From Nectonema munidae (Eukaryota > Nematomorpha > Nectonematoida > Nectonematidae), in contig JAUIRK010000896.1 in assembly GCA_030549495.1 (NCBI GenBank), positions 434,001 to 498,000 on the forward strand: 64,000 nt of DNA, in the 5' to 3' direction. Each line of letters opens with the position of its first letter. The stretch's first letter is position 1. The translations under genes were made by a program, and so were the position numbers. Positions 39,901-48,900 of this stretch are shown here, piece after piece. Below the pieces are notes generated by a model, which worked only from the letters and a program-made list of their open reading frames with translations, did no database searches and had not been told where the DNA came from.

Positions 39901-42900
39901 TGGCCGCTGCTTGAATCCGTACAGACTCACCAAATTCGCCATATACCGCGGCACGTTTTTTCTGCTGATGTGGCTGCTTTACTTGGTCTTAGTCGTGATC
40001 ACCGTTACCTTGGTTAAGCGAAAGCAAGCGGTGATAGCGAATAAGAGTGCAGTTGCAATGTCCCATCACTCTACCCTCGTTGCCAGCTTGAATCGTCCTA
40101 TCAAGCGCAGAACACACTCCAAAAATCAGGAAATCAAGATTGTATGTCTGTTGTCTTTTCCCGTCGTAATCCCTCAAATCACCAACATCACCATTTACTT
40201 CCTATTATTCTATGGCATGCACGTTTCAGATATTTTGGTTGAGGCATTCGAAATCTTGTACATTCTGAGTTGTGGAAGTCTTGGCTTAATTATATTTACA
40301 TGTAATGCTGCATACAAAAAAATTATCATTGAATTGATTACCACGATTTCAAGGAAGTTTAGCACTTATTTTAGGTAATTTTGTGTCTTCAGTAATATGT
40401 CATGTAATAAATATACTCTGTGCTTATTCTACTTAAACGATAGGGCTCTTTCTAGAGAAAATACACAGTATGTTAATTATACAACAAATTTAAATTAATT
40501 TTATTGTTAATATTATAATATTTCTAACAATAAATTTGCAAAACACATTTTCAATCATAAAACTAGTTTTCAAGTCAATGAAAATTTTACACCAAATTTT
40601 AGTGGAAATGCTAATGAGTAAGATTAATTAGAAAGAGAATATTTAAAAGTATTAATATTTTATGGCTTAAAAATAAATTGTTTCATTAATCTTAATAATT
40701 ATTATAAACTTAGAAGTTACTATATATATAAGAAACTAGTTAACTAAAAAATATTTTTAAGTAAACAAAATAATAAAATTTTAAAATTGATATTTATTGA
40801 AATATTTTATTTAAAAAATACGCTAATGTTAAATCCATTTTTTTTATTTAGAATTTTTATTGAAAAAAATATTAAAAAATTTTAATTTATAAAAACAAAT
40901 TATTTATAAAATTTTAAGTGTCTTCTTTCTTTCTTATTAAATGTCACTAAGTAATCAGTAAATTTGGAATCTTTGTTTAAAAAGTTAGGGTTACATTTAA
41001 AATAGTAGTTATTTTTCTTTAATGTTTTCAAAAAAAAGGTGTTTATTTTTAGAAAATAACAAAAAAAAGTGATAAAATTTAATTAAACATTGTAAACGTT
41101 GAGTATATCTTTTATCTAAAACAAAATACAAACAATAATATTTCGGTCACTAGCTTTCATTTACTGAAATTTTCTGAAGAAGGTAATAGTGACCGAAATA
41201 TTATTGCTTGTATTTTGTTTTAACTAAAAGATTTACTCAACGTTTTCAATTTATTTTCTTTACAACTTTTATTTATGAAGTCTCAGCCCCATTTTATCTA
41301 CAATTAAACATTGTATTGAAAGTATTATAAATTTGAAAGATTACATATAATTTACTGAAATGTGTTCAAATCGAAGATTAAAATATCAAAAAAAAATTTT
41401 TTTAATATTTTATACATAAAAATTAAACAAAGGTTTAACAGAAAGTTAAGATAACAAATTTGTGCAAATAAATGTTGAAACAAAAAGTGATAATTCATAA
41501 AATTCGATAAATAAAATTATTTTAAATAACACCTATCAAATTTTTGAGTCATTTGGACAAGCATAGATACAAAACATTGATGCTACAGGAGGGGGGACAC
41601 CCTTAAATCAAAAATGATGACTCAAGCAAGTTAGTAGATTATTTGCACAACCGAATATTTATAGAAAATAAAAATTATAGAAATTTTGTTTAGATAAATT
41701 TTAGGAAAAGCCAGAAAGTTTTAGAGCAAATGAACAAGTTATTAAAAATGGCTGCAAAGACACTGAGGTCGAGGACCTACTAGATCTCCCCCACCCCCAA
41801 CCCAAAATATTTTTACTTGAGTTAAAGCATAAAACGAAAAAAAACAGCATTGAGCAATATTAGATTACATAAAAATGTATTTGCAGAAGTTAATAAAAAA
41901 AACATTTTGACAGTTTTGATTGATTGTTGAGAAAATTTTATAACAAACTTTCAAACCTAAACGATATAATTTTAGTGATTCTAAAAAAGTTTAAAAAGGT
42001 TATATTAAATGATTAAGTAACACTAAAAGTTTGATAATTTTGATTGACGTTTATTTTTCGGCATCTATGATTTGCGAAAAAATCGAATAGAGTGTTTTAT
42101 TTAAAAAAATTCCTAGTTGCTACATTTTAACAAAATATTCATAGAGACAATATTCAAAAAATTTTATAAACAAAAATATAAAAATATTTTTTTATAACTT
42201 TTTTTAATAAAAAATAAATTTATAAAACATTATTTTAATAAATTTAAAACTTTTAAAAAATAATTTCCTTGGATTTTTTTGAAGGTTATAAAAAGAAGGT
42301 TACTTTTTATATAATTAGTTTGTTAGATAGATATTTATTGAACGAGTGAAAAATTTGTTAAAGATCAGGAATCAAAAAATATTACTTTTCGTCAGTGTTT
42401 TTCAGCGTGGTCCATGTGGACCCCCAAAGGGTTCGCAATATTTTTAGAGTGGTTGATATAAGAATAATAGATGAGGAGATTTAAGATTGCCATTGACTTC
42501 ATTGGAATCTAGCATATCAAATTTAGCCCCAAAGTAAGTTCTCAACTCTTACACTAAACAACATATTTTTTTCAAAAAAAACTTGTATGCCTTTTTTTAT
42601 TAAAACTTTATTAATTTATTAACCCATTAACCGGTTATCGACCACAGTTGACATATGTCGACTTTACAAAAATAAAATCGTCTGCTTTTATCAATGTTCT
42701 TTAACCCATTAAGTACCATAGAAAACAGACGATATTTAAAAAAAACGCAGACGATTTATATTCAAAGTCATTGAAAAAAGCAGACGAAGATTAAATTATA
42801 TGTTCCCAAATGTGAACATTGGGACTTAATGGGTTAATACAAATCTTCTGCTTTACATTAGATATCGTCTGATTATTCTGGTCGTTAATGGGTTAAGTAT

Positions 42901-45900
42901 AAATAGAAATCAGACGATATCTAAAAAACGCAGACGATTTATATTCAAAGTCATTGAAAAAAGCAGACGAAGATAAAATTACTTATGTTCCCAAATAAGA
43001 AGCATTGGGACTTAATGGGTTAAAAAAAATCTTCTGCTTTACATTAGATATCGTCGGATTATTCGGGTCGTTAATGGGTTAAGTATAAATAGAATCAGAC
43101 GATATCTAAAAAACGCAGAGATTATATCAAAGATTGAGTTATACTAAGTAAAATTAATTGTGTATACAAATAAAAAAATAGTGATTATCTTATATTTTTA
43201 ATAAATAAAACACAAGAAAATCAAAATTGGTAGGAATAAAAAATAAGGGGGCTAGAGAAAAATTTTAAGTTCGAAAAGGGTGCATACGAGGAAAAAGGTT
43301 GCGAATCACTGCTGTACGTAGACAGAATGTCTATTGGCCAAACTTCGTTAGGCAAATTCTCGTAACGAATTGAAACATACAATAATCTTTTTTTGTCATT
43401 TTTAACATAAATCATATAAGAAGAAAGTGGTAAAAGATATTCTTTTCTCAAACAACTAGGTCAAAGCTATTCTTAGATCCAGTGGGTGGAGTCATAGAAT
43501 TTAGTCACGGTCCCAGGGCATTGATGAAAACTTACTTGTGTATAGAAGAGAACTGATTTAGATATTTTGCGCTAAATGCTAATCAAAAATAAATTACATT
43601 TTCAATCATTTTTTCCATTTCTGCAATGTTATCTTGACTAAAATCAACCTTTTCTGGATAGAATTTTATGTTAAACTCGATACCAGAATTTGGATTATAC
43701 TCGAGTTCATCAAATAAGGTATTGATTTTGATGATTAAATCATCAAATATTGGTTGTTTTTCTTTCTAAAAAATGAAAGAAGAATATTGGAAAATATTGA
43801 CCACAAAATAAAAAATAATATATATTACCCTAACAGATTGAAGAAAGTCAACATGCTTTTCTATATCTTGAATATCTTTTCTCGTGGGAACGATGGAAGT
43901 TACTTTTTTTTCTTTTTCATTCAGCAACGTACACAAAAAAAGTTGTTTGTTGTTAAGAGCATTAAACTCAGAAATCCTGCATTCCTTTTCAGATTCCAAC
44001 TTCTCAAGGATGGAGTTTAAAATGTTGAAACGTTCAAGAAGCGTCATGTTTTCCTTCATCTAAATGTTAACGCAGTTACCTCAAATAATGGCGCAATACA
44101 TCTTTTTCGAAGTATTGGGTGAGAATTAATTTTCATTTACCGCCAGAGAGATAAGATCTTAACTACTATTTAAATGCCCAAACACATCTAAAAAGCATAA
44201 AAATATTTTTACTCTATGAAAGTCATAGTATGTAGTTCTTTTATCGTCTTACAAGATCCTATTATAAAGTCATCATTGCTCAAAAAAATATATTTGATAG
44301 AGTGAAAAAATTGTATTCATTATATAATTTTTTAAAATATAAAAATTATTATGCAAAAAAAACGTATATTTAACTGAGGGGCGCACAACCCACCCATGTG
44401 ATTTCCAGGGGGCGAAAAAGCTTTACTTTTGTAATTTATTAATATATTTTATAGCTAATAATAATTAAAAAGAAGAAAATTGAACTAAATCCTACTTATA
44501 TATTTTTGAGTGGGAAGTATTATTTTCAGTTAGTTTCAACGACAGTATGTTTTTTAAAATCAAGAATTATTTTCAGCGTCTACAACCAATTATTTCATAT
44601 TAATTTATAAAATGGCAATTTTTCGAAAAATGCCGCTCAACTTCCAATAAAACTATTTTCTTTCAAAAAATTAAAAAGTATCTTTTAAAAAAATTTTCTT
44701 TGTTTGAAATATTTTATATCTTTAAAATATTTTATGAGAAACAAATGTATGCTGTACAAAAAATAGTATAATAAAATTGTCATGTTTTTCATATGAAATG
44801 AATTTTTTCTAAATCAAATTTAACAAAATAATTTAATACTGGTGGAAAACGACGAATGAAAGTTTGGTTCATTTGTTGCCTAAAGATTTGTAAAATAAAG
44901 GGGTTGAATGCAACAATAAGAGGTCGTTCACTATTGACGTCAACCTTAGTAAGGAAGGAAAGGATGTCTTAACCCATTTACGGCCAATGTTCCTATTTTG
45001 GAACATAAGTAGTAATTTCATCTTCGTCTGCTTTTTTCAATGACTTTGAATATAAATCGTCTGCGTTTTTTAGATATCGTCTGCTTTGCTTGGCCTTAAA
45101 TGGGTTAATGTTGACATTAAGGTATCCTTGAAGTGAAACAAAGTTGACAACAGGGAAGAGAGGGGTTGCAAATTATATATTATATACAAACGGAGTTAGT
45201 TAACCTTTATTTCTAAATGAAAAAATCTCATGCTACTTTTATCTCTGTTGATGTAAAAAAAGAAATAGTCATAGTAACAAAGATAAAACTTAAAATAACA
45301 GTATTATCACAAATAGATTTATTTTCACCTTTTCTATAATATTATTTTTCATAAAAAAGGAAGAAGACAAAAACTTAATTAGAAGGATCAATTTATTTTA
45401 TGAGAAAATTTCTCTGTTCAATTTTAGCGAGGTTATGTGAGCACTCAAGAAGGTAATAAAATATTAAACATAAAAAGGTATTTAATTTTTATTCGAAGAT
45501 ATTATATTCGACTTTTTTTTCCATTTTTTCTAGAATTAAAGGGACCTCAAGTTAATTATTTTGAGTTTTGTGATTTTACATTTTTAAAAACTTAAATCTT
45601 ATATAATCAACTTGTTTTTACTTTATTTTTATTCTAAATGAATTGCAAAAAAAGAAAATATGATATTCATTATCTCAAATACGGATTTGGATTTCTTCAA
45701 AATGGGGATATGCAAGTCCCCAAATGTGTCATTTGATATAAAACGTTAAGCAACGATGCAATGAGACCGTCTCGTCTAGAACGTCACTTGAAAACAACAC
45801 ATCCTGCACTTGTATATAAATCACTGACATTTTTGAAGCCAAATGTCAATCATTAAAACAAGTTAAATAGGATGATTAGTCTTCTTTTCCACAACAAAAT

Positions 45901-48900
45901 TCAAAAGCTGTTCAAGCTTCTTATTAAATAGCCATGTTAATCACAAAGACTAAAAAACCATGATATTGGAGAATCTTTGATAAAACCATGCCTACTTCGT
46001 GCATCTGAACTTGTTTTAGGAAAAGACTGTTCAAAGAAGCTTTCTCACATTTCTTTGTCGAATGATACAATAAAAAAAGGATTGATGAACTTTCTCACGA
46101 CATCAAAGTTCAAGTTTTGAAGCAGAGTAAGGACTCGCCGCTTTTTGCCATTGAATTAATAGTTTATGCTCGTTTTTTTTTCAAGCAATGGTATGAAAGA
46201 AGAAATGTTGTTTTGTCACTCTTTAGAAGCCGTACAACAGCATCAGCCATTTTTAAGTTGTCTCAGAATTTTTGTAGAAAATCAACTTTCATGGGATTCA
46301 CTTGTTGGCGTGTGTACTGATGGTCATGGAGGTCCAGCTATGCTCGGCTTGCAGTATGGATTTACTGCTCTGTTAAAAGAAAAGAATGAATCCATTGTAG
46401 TTATGCACTGTATAATTCATCGCCAAGCTTTAGCATCTCGAACCTTGCTTTGTGAACTAAATGAGGTTCTGAGTTTGGCCATTAATGTTGTCAATTTTAT
46501 CAAAAGCGGAGTTTTGGATTGCCGTCTTTTCAAGCTTTTGTGTGAGGTTATGGGATCAGAGACCCGCGCATTGCTTTTTTACACAAAAACACGTTGGTTA
46601 TCAAAAGGTAAAATGTTTGGGAGGCTTTAAAATTTACGAAATGAAGTAGACATTTTTTTTTGGATTCACAAAAGAAGAGATCTTGTTAGGTTCAAATCAT
46701 CCGCTCTTCAACTATCCTTAGCTTATCTTGTGGATGTTTTTGAAGCCTTAAATGCTCTCAATCTTAAACTATAAGGAAGAAACATCAATATTCCATGCCG
46801 CAATTCAAACCTTCATAGCTAAGCTAGATCTCTGGAAGTGTCGAATTCAGCAAGGGAATGTAGCCAGCTTTAGTCATTTGGACTCAGCTCTAAATCAAAA
46901 TGTTCTGAATCATGATTTGAAAAAACAAACAATTAAACATCTAGAAAATTTGAAAGCAGAATTAATGAGATACTTCCCAGGTGTAGATAAAAATCGAGAA
47001 GTCTGGAAGTTTATTATAAATCCATTTCAATGTGAGGTTGAAGATGTTTTAGATGATGCGCAAGAAGAGTTTCGTGAATTAAAATTTAACACTATTGCTG
47101 AAAATGATTTTAAAGAACTGGATCTCGAAGCTTTCTGGATAAAGTATCTTCTTATCTATCCAAAATAGCTCATAAAGCTCTAAAGGTTTTGGTCCTTTTT
47201 GGACCAACCAATCTTTGTGAAACTGCGTTTTCGGCTTTATTTTCAATTAAAACAAAATTGAGAAATAGACTCAACAAAGAAAATGATTTAAGCTGCGCTA
47301 TTTCTGGTATTGAACCGCGTCTTCAAGAAATAGTGGCAAAAAAAACAATGTCAAAATTCGAACTAATAAAAAATTAAAAAGAATTATGTTGATTTTTTTG
47401 AAATAATGTTGAGTAAGAGTGATAAATATTATAAAGAATTTGAATCAAACTTATAACTTGGGTATGAAACTACAGTTTTTTCTTGATTAAAAAATTAATA
47501 TAATAAGATTAGAAGCATAATTAGAAATGTTTTGAAGTTAATTTTGCCAAGGTCAAAATTATTACTTGATAATTAAAACGTGGGTAAACATCAAAATCTA
47601 AGCGGGGCGTGGGAAAGAAAGGGCTAAGAAACACTCACTTAGGGATTGGAATATAGTTTGTTTGTAAGTCGGTTTGATGCGCCACCACCATACATAGCTA
47701 ATTTATATAAATATAAAGTTTGTAGAATATCTCTTCCAAAAATTTTAAACTTTCCATTTCTATTTAAAATGGCCAAATTTAAATTCACGGCGACATATGT
47801 GTAAATTCATAGACCCATATTCTAAATAAATTTTCAAACAATTTACTTTACTGAGTAAATATATGTGTAGATAGAAAATGAAGATTATAAGATGATTCTT
47901 TGTTTTTCTGTGTTACTAATCTAGCTTTGTAACATTTCGTTGCTAAAAATTTTTAAATTTAATTTTAAGCAAGAATGCATTTCAGTACAGAGTAAACTAA
48001 TTCATTTGATATGAATCAGGCTTGTTGACAATTAGTGAAATGAGAGGCTGAGAAATATCTTTTGGCTTTAAATCAATATTGCATCGGATAGTGGGGTTGT
48101 CGAATAATCTGATGTCGGATAAATTAGGTTTGACTGTATTACCAATGAGTCCTCTAATACCGTATACGGTAAATTCACCAACTGACAATTCACCAACAGT
48201 CAATTCACCGATAGGCCAATTCACCGACAATCAATCCTCTTCCCCGCCAGAAGTTGCAGTAAAACGAAACTTCAAGTGTGAGTCGTCATATTTCATTTTT
48301 TTAGTGATTAAGAAAAATGCACATTTACAAATTAGGTATGAAAAGCAATAAAAGAAAAAAATAGCACTCAATTCAAAGACCAACTTATTTATTCTTTTTA
48401 AATATGACTTATTGGCAAATATGGGGAATGATCCAATATGGGTGCAATATTTTGCGAAAACGATTAACTCCATGTCCCCTTCTCGATCCCCATGGAACTT
48501 CTTTGCAGCACGCGGACTCCAGTTTGAAAACCACTGAGCTAGAAGGTTGATGCAAACAGAATTACAAACAAGGTAATTTAACTTCACAAAATCGGTGTAG
48601 TTGTGGTGGGATTGAGAGCTTACAGTGCAAGTGGTGTGTTCATTGGACAACAATTTTTTATAATAAATTTGGAAAACTATATTAAAAAAAAAGTTAACCC
48701 CTCCTCCCCCCAAAAATTTTGAGGATGTGCGCCCTTGATTTAACTCATAAAATAGATGCATAAAAAAAGTTTACTGTCATTTGTGGAACTTCTTCATTGA
48801 TTTCTTGCGCAACTTCCTTTATTTGTGCTTCCTTGGAAATGATCTGGTTTTTGTAGTAATCAACATTTGAATTTGCTTCATCCAACATTCCTTGTGTAAG

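Larger units (their letters stand above)
44376..48737 (+). mobile_element. 4.36-kb hAT element with perfect 8-bp target duplication
   Basis: The ends are GAGGGGCGCACAACC and, on the complement, CAAGGGCGCACATCC. Both flanks read ATTTAACT (44368-44375 and 48738-48745), a perfect hAT-size duplication. It holds a ZBED-type transposase relic, a TTAA MITE (44973-45104), a Tigger terminus and a second hAT end (48536), so it is itself a nest of insertions. It occupies most of a PRC1 intron and ends 38 bp from the exon at 48775. Confidence 0.85.

Noticed and set aside
39628-40177. Minus-strand and alternative-frame readings over the receptor gene
   Set aside because: They are shadows of the GC-richer 7TM coding frame.
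42623-43130. CRISPR-like array
   Set aside because: The repeats are long, carry TTAA ends and inverted copies, and the genome is eukaryotic; this is a MITE array.
43754-44020. Plus-strand frame of 88 codons
   Set aside because: Antisense shadow of a PRC1 exon (43829-44059).
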